NCBI GenBank assembly: GCA_020025715.1
Contig: JAHHRQ010000077.1
Location: 1 to 8,394, forward strand
Source of the DNA: Oscillospiraceae bacterium
Lineage (GTDB): Bacteria > Bacillota > Clostridia > Oscillospirales > Oscillospiraceae
DNA: 8,394 nt
Direction: 5' to 3'
The translations under genes and the position numbers were made by a program. Below the pieces are notes generated by a model. That model searched no databases. It was given only the letters and a program-made list of their open reading frames with translations, and had not been told where the DNA came from. Below, one piece after another: positions 1-6,158 of this stretch (position 1 is the first letter of the stretch; every line of letters begins with the position of its first letter).

Positions 1-291
1 GAAACCAGAGAGGCTGTATTAAATTATGAGACTCTGGACAGAGCCGAGGGTATGAGCCTTGTAAGGATTGAGCTTGTGACCGGCCGCACCCACCAGATAC
101 GCTGCCAGTTTTCATCCCACGGCTTTCCCCTCGTGGGGGAGCGGAAATACAGCGAGCTTAACGACCCGTGCGAGCTTGCACTTTTTTCCTCTGAAATCGG
201 CTTTTCCCACCCTGAAACGGGGAAATACATGGCTTTTTACGAAAAACCGTCTGAAATTTACCCGTGGAATTTGTTTACGATAAATTCTTAA
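1..291 (+). CDS. RluA-family pseudouridine synthase, C-terminal part (5' end outside window)
   Basis: This is the last 96 codons of a gene read from the first base of the window, ending at TAA 289-291. The visible protein carries the C-terminal RluA-family signature: TGRTHQIR at residues 27-34 of the fragment (nt 79-102), then a short helix and HGFPLVGERKY (nt 118-150). In this family that segment packs against the catalytic core and helps bind RNA. These enzymes convert specific uridines in rRNA or tRNA to pseudouridine in the cytoplasm. The catalytic Asp of the HRLD motif lies upstream of the window, so activity and the exact target (RluA, RluC, RluD or an unnamed paralogue) cannot be judged. 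The tail after the motif is short and ends normally. No hairpin terminator follows; the next feature is the plsY promoter. Confidence 0.88.
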   Translation, partial: ETREAVLNYETLDRAEGMSLVRIELVTGRTHQIRCQFSSHGFPLVGERKYSELNDPCELALFSSEIGFSHPETGKYMAFYEKPSEIYPWNLFTINS

Positions 292-325
292 CTATTAATA
301 ATCTATAAATTGTGCCCCCCATGCC

Positions 326-354
326 TTGAAAGCGGGGGTAGGGAATTATATAAT
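326..354 (+). promoter_or_regulatory. Sigma-A-type promoter of plsY
   Basis: A -35 hexamer TTGAAA lies at 326-331 and a perfect -10 TATAAT at 349-354, with the preferred 17-bp spacer. Transcription would start near 361, leaving a leader of about 25 nt before the plsY ATG at 385. This suggests plsY has its own promoter and need not be read through from the pseudouridine synthase gene. Confidence 0.72.
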
Positions 355-384
355 CAATACATTATTACGATTAGGGGCTGGACT

Positions 385-1002
385 ATGGAAATTATAAAAT
401 ATATCCTTGTTGCAGTGGGAGGCTATCTGCTTGGCTCACTCAGCATGTCAATTATAATGTCAAAGCGCGTTATGGGCGGCGATGTAAGAGAGCAGGGCAG
501 CGGTAACGCAGGGGCTACCAATATGGCCAGAGTTTTCGGATGGGGCGCAGGTTTTCTTACTCTTGCAGGAGATGTGGGAAAAGCTGCTCTCGCTATGTAT
601 ATAGGCTGGCTTCTCCTTGGTGATGCAGGTCTTGCCGTGGGCGGTATTATGAGCACTATCGGCCACTGTTTCCCCGTTTACTACGGCTTTAAGGGCGGTA
701 AGGGCGTTTCTGTCGGCCTTGCGGTTGCGTTCGCCATAGACTGGAAGGTTGCCGCAATAGCCCTCAGCGTATTCATAATTATTGCCGTTACCACAAAAAA
801 GGTTTCCCTCGGCTCCATTCTTGCAGCTGTCAGCATTATAGTTTGCAGCATTGTTATGAATGTGGGAGTTGCAAAGCTCATTCTGGGAATTACTGTTCCC
901 GCCCTTGTTATAGTTAAGCACAAGGATAATATAAAGCGTCTTCTTAACGGCACCGAAAAGGATTTTAAGCCCGGAAAAAAACCGGAAAATGTTAAAAAGT
1001 GA
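385..1002 (+). CDS. plsY: Acyl-phosphate:glycerol-3-phosphate acyltransferase PlsY
   Basis: PlsY is an integral membrane enzyme that moves an acyl chain from acyl-phosphate (made by PlsX) to sn-glycerol-3-phosphate, giving lysophosphatidic acid, the first committed step of phospholipid synthesis. The 205-residue product matches the usual length of about 200. It shows the family motifs: SGNAGATN at 39-46, DxxK at 63-66, H94 followed by GGKGV at 104-108, SLGS at 141-144, and the tail motif HKDNIKRLLNGTE at 179-191 before a lysine-rich end. Hydrophobic stretches near 5-25, 53-78, 82-101, 112-136 and 143-177 fit a multi-pass protein. ATG 385 is preferred because AGGGG (373-377) sits 7 nt upstream and the protein starts directly at the first membrane helix. 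A longer reading from TTG 310 adds 25 residues unlike the family and would start upstream of the likely transcription start. Confidence 0.95.
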   Translation: MEIIKYILVAVGGYLLGSLSMSIIMSKRVMGGDVREQGSGNAGATNMARVFGWGAGFLTLAGDVGKAALAMYIGWLLLGDAGLAVGGIMSTIGHCFPVYYGFKGGKGVSVGLAVAFAIDWKVAAIALSVFIIIAVTTKKVSLGSILAAVSIIVCSIVMNVGVAKLILGITVPALVIVKHKDNIKRLLNGTEKDFKPGKKPENVKK

Positions 1003-1006
1003 TTTT

Positions 1007-1037
1007 AAGGCAGGCATTGAGCCTGCCTTTTTATTTT
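1007..1037 (+). terminator. Rho-independent terminator of plsY
   Basis: A perfect 9-bp stem (AAGGCAGGC 1007-1015 pairing with GCCTGCCTT 1021-1029) with a 5-nt loop begins 4 nt after the plsY stop codon. It runs into a T-rich tract (1028-1032, then ATTTT). This is the classic layout for an intrinsic terminator on the + strand. Confidence 0.9.
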
Positions 1038-1045
1038 GTAAAAGA

Positions 1046-1064
1046 AAGCTTTGGTGCAAAGCTT
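1046..1064. repeat. Perfect inverted repeat abutting the pepV promoter
   Basis: AAGCTTTG (1046-1053) and CAAAGCTT (1057-1064) are perfect reverse complements separated by GTG. The right arm shares its last two bases with the -35 hexamer TTGAAA at 1063-1068. No T tract follows, so it does not look like a terminator. Its position suggests an operator for an unknown dimeric regulator of the downstream dipeptidase gene. It lies upstream of the expected transcription start, so a leader-RNA structure is unlikely. The repeat is directly visible; the operator role is inference. Confidence 0.45.
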
Positions 1065-1091
1065 GAAATGAAATGAGAAAAATGTTATATT
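1063..1091 (+). promoter_or_regulatory. Sigma-A-type promoter of the dipeptidase gene
   Basis: TTGAAA at 1063-1068 and TATATT at 1086-1091 are separated by exactly 17 bp. Transcription would begin near 1098, giving a leader of about 34 nt that contains the strong ribosome binding site AGGAGG (1117-1122), 9 nt before ATG 1132. Confidence 0.65.
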
Positions 1092-1131
1092 TTACGCATA
1101 TACTAAGAAGCATAAAAGGAGGAAATTTTAT

Positions 1132-2514
1132 ATGAACGAACAGCTTCGTCGTGATATTGATAAATTCTGTGAAGAAAATTATGAAAATATATTCAGGGAC
1201 ATTTCCCGTCTGGTAGCTATTGACAGCGTTGAGGGTGAACCCGAAGAGGGCGCACCTTTCGGAAAAGGCCCTGCAAAGGCTCTGGATGAGGCGCTTAAAA
1301 TCGTTAAGGAGCTGGGTCTTGAGGGCTATAACTGCGAGGGCAAAATGGGTTACGCTCTGCTGGGCGAAAACACCGATAAGTACCTTGCTACCATTACCCA
1401 CCTTGACGTGGTTCCCGCCGGTGAGGGCTGGAAGGAAGACCCCTTCAAAATGCGCCGCAAGGACGGCTGGATTATAGGCCGCGGCGTTATGGACGATAAG
1501 GGACCCTCCGTTCTCTGCCTTTACGCTCTCAAATACCTTAAGGAGCACAATGTTCCCCTTAAATACCCTGTAAGAGCTTTGCTTGGTGTTAACGAGGAGA
1601 CCGGTATGCTGGATGTTGAGCATTATCTTGCTAATTACCCCGCACCTCTCTTCTGCTTCAGCCCCGACGCAAACTTCCCCCTGTGCAACGGCGAAAAGGG
1701 TATTTTCCAGGGCAAAATGGTTTCCAAGATGCCTATTGGAAATATAGTCGATATTAAGGGCGGCGTTGCCGCAAACGTTATCCCCGACAAGGCAAGAGCA
1801 AAGGTTAAGGCCGAAAAGCTCGCCTCCACCGAGGATGTTCAGGCCGTGGAGCTTGAAAAGGGGCTGTGGAGCCTTGAAGCAAAGGGCATCGGCGGCCACG
1901 CCTCTCTCCCCGAGGGCACAAGAAACGCTATCGGAGTTCTGGTTGACTACCTGCTGGATAATAAAGTCTGCGACGAGAACGAGGAGAAGTTCCTCAATGT
2001 CTTAAAGCTTCTCCATGACGACTGGACCGGCGCAAAGCTGGGCGTTGCCGCAGATGACGGACGCTTTGAGCCTCTCACCATTGTGGGCGGCGTTATCGGC
2101 ATCGAGGACGGACACATGTTCCAGAGCCTTGACAGCCGTTTCCCCACCAACACCAACGGCGCAAAGCTGGTTTCCCAGATGCAGGAAAAGGCAGGGGATG
2201 CAGCAGAGGTCATCATGCTCCGGGAGTCTGAGCCTTTCTACATGTCTCTTGACAATCCCGCAGTTCAGATCTGCATTAACTCCTATAATGATGTTACCGG
2301 CGAGAACGCTCAGCCTTACACCATCGGCGGCGGCACTTACGCAAGAGATTTCCCCAACGCCGTTTCCTTCGGCCCCGAGCATCCCGAGAGACCTATGCCC
2401 GATTTTGCCGGCCCTATTCACGGTGCAGAAGAGGGCGCAAGCGAGGAATACTTCATCGAGGCTCTGAAGGTATATATTCTTGCCCTTATCGAGCTTCAGA
2501 AACTGGAATTCTGA
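1132..2514 (+). CDS. pepV: M20-family dipeptidase, PepV/Sapep-like
   Basis: This is a di-zinc cytoplasmic metallopeptidase of the M20 family. PepV-type members cleave unmodified dipeptides (carnosinase-like) late in peptide use. At 460 residues it fits PepV (about 470). The expected metal and catalytic residues are present in order: H90 and D92 in THLDVVP, D121 in GRGVMDDKG, the general base E155 and ligand E156 in NEETG, D179 in SPDA, and H430 in GPIHGAEEGA. H256 in GGHASLPEGTRNA fits the lid-domain histidine that contacts substrate. The peptidase domain spans roughly 1-190 and 385-460, with the lid and extra insert between. No signal peptide is seen. AGGAGG at 1117-1122 is well placed for ATG 1132. 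The gene appears monocistronic from its own promoter. Exact substrate cannot be read from sequence; related subgroups act on beta-Ala or D-amino-acid dipeptides. Confidence 0.92.
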   Translation: MNEQLRRDIDKFCEENYENIFRDISRLVAIDSVEGEPEEGAPFGKGPAKALDEALKIVKELGLEGYNCEGKMGYALLGENTDKYLATITHLDVVPAGEGWKEDPFKMRRKDGWIIGRGVMDDKGPSVLCLYALKYLKEHNVPLKYPVRALLGVNEETGMLDVEHYLANYPAPLFCFSPDANFPLCNGEKGIFQGKMVSKMPIGNIVDIKGGVAANVIPDKARAKVKAEKLASTEDVQAVELEKGLWSLEAKGIGGHASLPEGTRNAIGVLVDYLLDNKVCDENEEKFLNVLKLLHDDWTGAKLGVAADDGRFEPLTIVGGVIGIEDGHMFQSLDSRFPTNTNGAKLVSQMQEKAGDAAEVIMLRESEPFYMSLDNPAVQICINSYNDVTGENAQPYTIGGGTYARDFPNAVSFGPEHPERPMPDFAGPIHGAEEGASEEYFIEALKVYILALIELQKLEF

Positions 2515-2524
2515 TTTAATCATT

Positions 2525-2541
2525 TTTACATTTTCTTAACC
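2525..2541 (+). promoter_or_regulatory. PHO-box-like direct repeat upstream of the response regulator
   Basis: TTTACA (2525-2530) and TTAACC (2536-2541) form two similar hexamers separated by 5 bp, an 11-bp period. OmpR/PhoB-family regulators such as Bacillus PhoP bind direct TT(A/T)ACA-like repeats with this spacing. The site lies 19 bp before the -10 at 2561, where an activator replacing a weak -35 would sit, so autoregulation by the downstream regulator is plausible. Only two half-sites are convincing and the region is AT-rich, so confidence is limited. Confidence 0.35.
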
Positions 2542-2560
2542 TTTATTCCGGGCTGTGCTG

Positions 2561-2566
2561 TATAAT
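2561..2566 (+). promoter_or_regulatory. -10 element of the regulator-kinase-protease unit
   Basis: A perfect TATAAT sits 48 bp before the response regulator start. The hexamer 17 bp upstream (AACCTT, 2538-2543) is a poor -35, which suggests an activator-dependent promoter. No terminator hairpin is visible between the dipeptidase stop (2514) and this point, so some read-through from the dipeptidase gene is possible. Confidence 0.55.
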
Positions 2567-2614
2567 TACTTACAACACGGATAGTGAAATTTTATTATAA
2601 AAGGAGCGAATAAT

Positions 2615-3298
2615 ATGAGTAAACGCGCTCTTATTGTTGAAGACGACGGTAATATAGCAGAGCTTTTAAGACTGTATCTGGGCAAGGACGGCTTTGAGGT
2701 GATGATCTCCTCAGACGGCGGCAAGGCAGAGTCCATGTTTGACCTGTTCCAGCCGGATGTGGTGCTGCTTGACATTATGCTGCCTGTTAAGAACGGCTGG
2801 GAAATCTGCCGGGATATAAGAAAGAAATCCGCTACCCCGATTATCATGCTCACCGCAAAGGGTGAAACCGACGATAAGGTAAACGGCCTTGAAATGGGTG
2901 CTGACGACTATATTACAAAGCCTTTCGATGTGAAGGAGCTTATTGCCAGAGTCCATGCCGTTATGCGCCGTACCGATGCGGATGCACCGGTGGAAAAGAA
3001 GCTGAGCTTTGATAAGCTCACCATAAATCTGGACTCCTACGAGCTTATCGTTGACGGCAAGAAGATTGACACTCCCCCCAAAGAAATGGAGCTTCTCTAT
3101 CATCTGGCCTCTGCCCCCAACCGGGTCTTTACCCGTAATCAGCTTCTGGACGAAGTCTGGGGCTTTGACTACTTCGGTGACTCCCGCACGGTTGACGTTC
3201 ACGTTAAGAGACTGAGAGAGAAGCTGGAGGGCGTTTCCGATAAGTGGAGCCTTAAAACTGTATGGGGTGTGGGCTATAAATTCGAGCTTGTCGAGTAA
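2615..3298 (+). CDS. OmpR/PhoB-family two-component response regulator
   Basis: This is a cytoplasmic transcription factor switched by phosphorylation from the kinase encoded next to it. The receiver domain spans about 3-117: acidic pocket E9-D10, phosphoacceptor D53 (VLLDIMLP), switch T80 (MLTAK) and K102 (TKPF). After a short linker (about 120-127) comes a winged-helix DNA-binding domain (about 128-225). It carries the alpha-loop PPKEMELLYHLA, a recognition helix near 190-204 (SRTVDVHVKRLREKL) and the wing motif VWGVGYKF. At 227 residues it is the standard length and no key residue is missing. AAGGAG (2601-2606) sits 8 nt before the ATG. It resembles PhoP, WalR and ResD but cannot be assigned to one by eye, so no symbol is given. 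The PHO-like repeat upstream hints at autoregulation. Confidence 0.95.
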   Translation: MSKRALIVEDDGNIAELLRLYLGKDGFEVMISSDGGKAESMFDLFQPDVVLLDIMLPVKNGWEICRDIRKKSATPIIMLTAKGETDDKVNGLEMGADDYITKPFDVKELIARVHAVMRRTDADAPVEKKLSFDKLTINLDSYELIVDGKKIDTPPKEMELLYHLASAPNRVFTRNQLLDEVWGFDYFGDSRTVDVHVKRLREKLEGVSDKWSLKTVWGVGYKFELVE

Positions 3299-3304
3299 TA
3301 CTAA

Positions 3305-4732
3305 ATGAAGAGCATATACCTTAGAAACTTCGTTGCCACTGCCATACTTGTCTCCGTGTGCTTTCTTATAGTTGCCTTTTCCTTTGTGGGTATAGGCAGA
3401 AACTACATCATAAGCGAGTACAGAGGCAATATGATGAACAGCGCCCGTGAGGTATCCCGTACTGCCTCTGCAATCTCCCAGTCTGACTCCCTTTCAAGCT
3501 GGGTTCTGGGCATGTCCATAAGCTCCATTGCAAATTCAACAGGGAACCAGATTTTTATTACCGATGCCGACGGCTACGTTGTCTGCACCGACAGAAACCC
3601 CAACTGCAACAATCTGGGTATGGCGGTGCCGCGGGACATCATTGATGATCTTGAAAAAAGCGGCGAGCTGGATATTATGAGCGACTTAAACGGCATGTTC
3701 AGCCATGACCGTTATATCGTGGCTCAGCCTATATTCAGCATGGCAGGCGACACAATCGGCTACGTTTTTGTCATTAACTTTATTGACAATATGCTGGGCG
3801 CATGGTCAACATTTTTAGGCATTGCAACCATTGTCACCGTCGGTGTTTTCTGCGCCGCGCTCTTTGCAACCCTTGTCTACTCAAAGCGCATGGCAAAACC
3901 CCTTGACGAGATTGCCGCCGCATCCAGAAAGTTTGCAAGAGGCGATTTCTCCGTCCGTGTCCGCCAGACCGATGATCCCACCGATGAAATGGGGGCACTT
4001 ATCGACTCCTTTAACAAAATGGCGGATTCACTGGAACAGGCGGAAAAGAGAAGAAGCGAGTTTATTGCCAATGTCTCCCATGAGCTGAGAACCCCCATGA
4101 CTACCATTTCCGGCTTTGCCGACGGTATTCTGGACGGCACTATCCCCAGAGAGGAGCAGGATAAATACCTGCGCTCCATAAGGGACGAGACAAGGCGGCT
4201 TTCCCGTCTGGTGCGGGATATGCTCAGCGTTTCACAGACAAGGAGCAAAGCCTCCGACCCCTCACGGCGGACGGTGTTTGACCTGACTGAGCTTGCACTC
4301 CAGACACTTCTCAGCTTCGAGAGCCGGGCAACCAAGAAAAATCTGGATGTTGACCCCCAGCTTCCCGATAACCATATTATGGTAAAGGCGGACAGGGATG
4401 CAATCACTCAGGTAATTTACAATCTGCTGGATAATGCAATCAAGTTTGCAAAGCCCGGAAGCTGTCTCATCCTTAAAATTTACAAGGATAACGGCAAGGC
4501 GTATTTCTCCATTAAAGACTTCGGCGAAACTATTCCGCCGGACGACCTGCCCTTTATTTTCGACCGTTTCCATAAGTCCGACCGTTCCAGAAGTCTGGAT
4601 AAGGACGGGGTCGGCCTTGGGCTGTATCTGGTAAAGACCATTATAAACAGCCATGACGAGGACATTGCCGTTAAGAGCGAGGACGGAATGACAGAGTTTG
4701 TGTTTACCCTCACTCTGGCTGACGAAAAGTAA
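3305..4732 (+). CDS. Membrane sensor histidine kinase (HAMP-HisKA-HATPase)
   Basis: This is the partner kinase of the preceding regulator. In the 475-residue protein, a first membrane helix (about 9-31) and a second (about 168-192) flank an extracytoplasmic sensor of about 135 residues. The ITDADGYVV segment (85-93) and the GYVFVI end give it a PAS/Cache-like look. HAMP follows at about 193-247. The HisKA domain has phosphoacceptor H259 in NVSHELRTP. The ATPase domain has N377 in the N box (NLLDNAIKFA), a G1-like DFGETI at 405-410, IFDRFHKSDRSRS, and the G2 loop GVGLGLYLV at 435-443. The G1 box has Thr409 where Gly is usual. Two cysteines, C94 and C101, sit in the sensor. The start is 6 nt after the regulator stop, with only a weak GAG (3293-3295), so translational coupling is likely. 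The stimulus is unknown. Confidence 0.94.
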   Translation: MKSIYLRNFVATAILVSVCFLIVAFSFVGIGRNYIISEYRGNMMNSAREVSRTASAISQSDSLSSWVLGMSISSIANSTGNQIFITDADGYVVCTDRNPNCNNLGMAVPRDIIDDLEKSGELDIMSDLNGMFSHDRYIVAQPIFSMAGDTIGYVFVINFIDNMLGAWSTFLGIATIVTVGVFCAALFATLVYSKRMAKPLDEIAAASRKFARGDFSVRVRQTDDPTDEMGALIDSFNKMADSLEQAEKRRSEFIANVSHELRTPMTTISGFADGILDGTIPREEQDKYLRSIRDETRRLSRLVRDMLSVSQTRSKASDPSRRTVFDLTELALQTLLSFESRATKKNLDVDPQLPDNHIMVKADRDAITQVIYNLLDNAIKFAKPGSCLILKIYKDNGKAYFSIKDFGETIPPDDLPFIFDRFHKSDRSRSLDKDGVGLGLYLVKTIINSHDEDIAVKSEDGMTEFVFTLTLADEK

Positions 4733-4740
4733 AGTCACAG

Positions 4741-4760
4741 CCGCCGACAGGCGGGAGAGG
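4741..4760 (+). promoter_or_regulatory. htrA ribosome binding site partly held in a small hairpin
   Basis: CCGCC (4741-4745) can pair with GGCGG (4750-4754) around a GACA loop. The ribosome binding site GGGAGAGG (4753-4760) begins inside the 3' arm and lies 10 nt before ATG 4771. The stem is only 5 bp but all G-C. It could damp translation of the protease relative to the kinase. The pairing is visible; any effect is inference. Confidence 0.3.
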
Positions 4761-4770
4761 ACAAAATTAT

Positions 4771-6102
4771 ATGAGCAAAGAAAACTGGTACAAAACTGAG
4801 GACTGGTACAGTCCTTTGAATAACGGAGCGCCGGAGATCGGAGAGCCGAAGAAAAAGGAAAAAGCCAAAAAGGGCTTTACTCCCATGCGTGTTGCAGGGC
4901 TTATCGCTCTGGTTCTGGTGCTTATAATTGCCACCTCCGTGGCATTTTCCGGCGGAAGTAAAGCAAAGCAGGAGGAAGTCCCCAATCTTCCCGACAAGGG
5001 CTTTGCCCCCTTTGAGCCTTTCAATATGCCCGGCGGGGAAGATGAACTGCCTGACGACTGGCAGGAGTTCTTTGACGGCTTCTATAAAAACGTCCAGAAG
5101 GACGTGACGGAAATTAACATTCCCAGAGCCGACCTTCCCGTGAATTTCCGCCTCAGCATTGAGGATGCGGGCGAGGAAACCATGAGCCTTAATGAGCTTT
5201 ACAAAACCAGTGCTCCCGGTATTGTGGCAATTTCCGGCTACACCGAGGGCATGAACGGTTATAACTGGGGAACCGGCGTGGTGCTTTCCTCTGACGGTCT
5301 TATCCTTACCAACACCCACGTTATAGACGGCTGCGACAGCGCCACCGTCACTCTTGGCGATGACAGGGTTTATGATGCAAAGCTTGTAGGCGCTGACGTT
5401 ATAAGCGATATTGCGGTTTTGAAGATAGATGCTGAGGGACTTACTCCCGTAAGCTTCGGTGACAGCTCCGTTCTTGAAGTGGGCGACAGCGTTGCGGCTA
5501 TCGGAAACCCCCTCGGCGAAACCTTCCGCAGCACCCTGACCGATGGTATAATTTCCGCAATCGAGCGGGGCATTAACCACAACGGCCACAGCATGAACCT
5601 TATCCAGACCAACACCGCCATTAACGAGGGCAACTCCGGCGGAGCGCTCTTTAATATGTACGGTCAGGTCATCGGCATTACCAATATGAAGATGATGTCC
5701 TCTTTTTCCAGCATTGAGGGCATAGGCTTTGCAATCCCCTCCAACACCGTTAAAGAGGTTGTGGATTCTCTCTGCACCTTCGGTGAGGTTAAGGGCAGAC
5801 CCTCTATCGGAATTACCGTAGGCGCAATTCCCGAAAACGCAGCCGAGCATTATGAGCTGCCCGACGGACTTTATATTTCCGCCGTAAGTGAAGGCTCCGA
5901 TGCGGAGAAGAAGGGCGTTGAGCCGGGAGATATTCTCCTTGAAGTAAACGGTCAGCCGGTCAGAACCACTGATGATGTGAACAAGATAAAGAGTCCTCTT
6001 CAGGTCGGCGACACCATGACCTTTAAAATCTGGCGCGAGGGCGAAACCTTTGAGGTTGAGGTTGAGCTGATGGATACAAATCAGGTCTACAAAAATAAAT
6101 AA
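4771..6102 (+). CDS. htrA: Membrane-anchored HtrA/DegP-type serine protease with PDZ domain
   Basis: An S1C serine protease that degrades or processes misfolded or regulatory proteins outside the cytoplasmic membrane. The order is: a cytoplasmic N-terminus of about 40 residues with a lysine-rich patch (27-34), one membrane helix (about 41-60) and no cleavage site. Next comes an acidic, Pro/Phe-rich linker (about 65-120), a trypsin-like domain (about 138-335), and one PDZ domain (about 345-432). The triad is complete: H183 in TNTHVIDG, D213 in ISDIAVLK, S289 in NEGNSGGALF. At 443 residues it matches Gram-positive HtrA forms, which carry one PDZ rather than DegP's two. It starts 38 nt after the kinase stop with no promoter in between, so it is co-transcribed with the two-component genes. 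This echoes the Bacillus wal locus, where an HtrA-type gene lies in the regulator operon, and CssRS, which controls HtrA. Confidence 0.95.
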   Translation: MSKENWYKTEDWYSPLNNGAPEIGEPKKKEKAKKGFTPMRVAGLIALVLVLIIATSVAFSGGSKAKQEEVPNLPDKGFAPFEPFNMPGGEDELPDDWQEFFDGFYKNVQKDVTEINIPRADLPVNFRLSIEDAGEETMSLNELYKTSAPGIVAISGYTEGMNGYNWGTGVVLSSDGLILTNTHVIDGCDSATVTLGDDRVYDAKLVGADVISDIAVLKIDAEGLTPVSFGDSSVLEVGDSVAAIGNPLGETFRSTLTDGIISAIERGINHNGHSMNLIQTNTAINEGNSGGALFNMYGQVIGITNMKMMSSFSSIEGIGFAIPSNTVKEVVDSLCTFGEVKGRPSIGITVGAIPENAAEHYELPDGLYISAVSEGSDAEKKGVEPGDILLEVNGQPVRTTDDVNKIKSPLQVGDTMTFKIWREGETFEVEVELMDTNQVYKNK

Positions 6103-6112
6103 GCCCGAAAAC

Positions 6113-6148
6113 AAAAAAGGCAGGCGGAAAAATCCGTCTGCCTTTTTT
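6113..6148. terminator. Bidirectional terminator between htrA and the lipoprotein gene
   Basis: GGCAGGCGGA (6119-6128) pairs with TCCGTCTGCC (6133-6142), with one G-T pair and an AAAA loop. The stem is flanked by six A (6113-6118) and six T (6143-6148), so it reads as a terminator on both strands. It starts 11 nt after the htrA stop and lies 10 nt past the stop of the convergent lipoprotein gene. Confidence 0.93.
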
Positions 6149-6158
6149 CTGACTTCTT

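Noticed and set aside
316..338. CCCCC/GGGGG inverted repeat upstream of plsY as terminator of the pseudouridine synthase gene
   Set aside because: The stem is only 5 bp with a 13-nt loop, lacks a T tract, and encloses the plsY -35 hexamer, so a terminator role is not supported.
310..384. Extended plsY start from TTG 310
   Set aside because: It would start upstream of the likely transcription start near 361 and adds residues not found in PlsY, whereas ATG 385 has a well-placed AGGGG.
292..384. FapR-type operator upstream of plsY
   Set aside because: No match to the FapR palindrome was seen. The small TAATC/GATTA repeat in the leader (351-373) is too short to interpret.
460..1899. Open antisense frame of 479 codons on the - strand opposite plsY and the dipeptidase
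   Set aside because: It spans two well-supported genes plus their terminator and promoter. The protein has low-complexity Asn/Cys/Ala/Gly-rich stretches typical of codon shadows, has no recognisable domain, and no ribosome binding site was evident.
4735..6114. Open antisense frame of 459 codons on the - strand covering all of htrA
   Set aside because: It mirrors the whole htrA gene, whose triad and PDZ domain are unambiguous. The translated antisense product resembles no family and arises from the codon bias of the sense gene.
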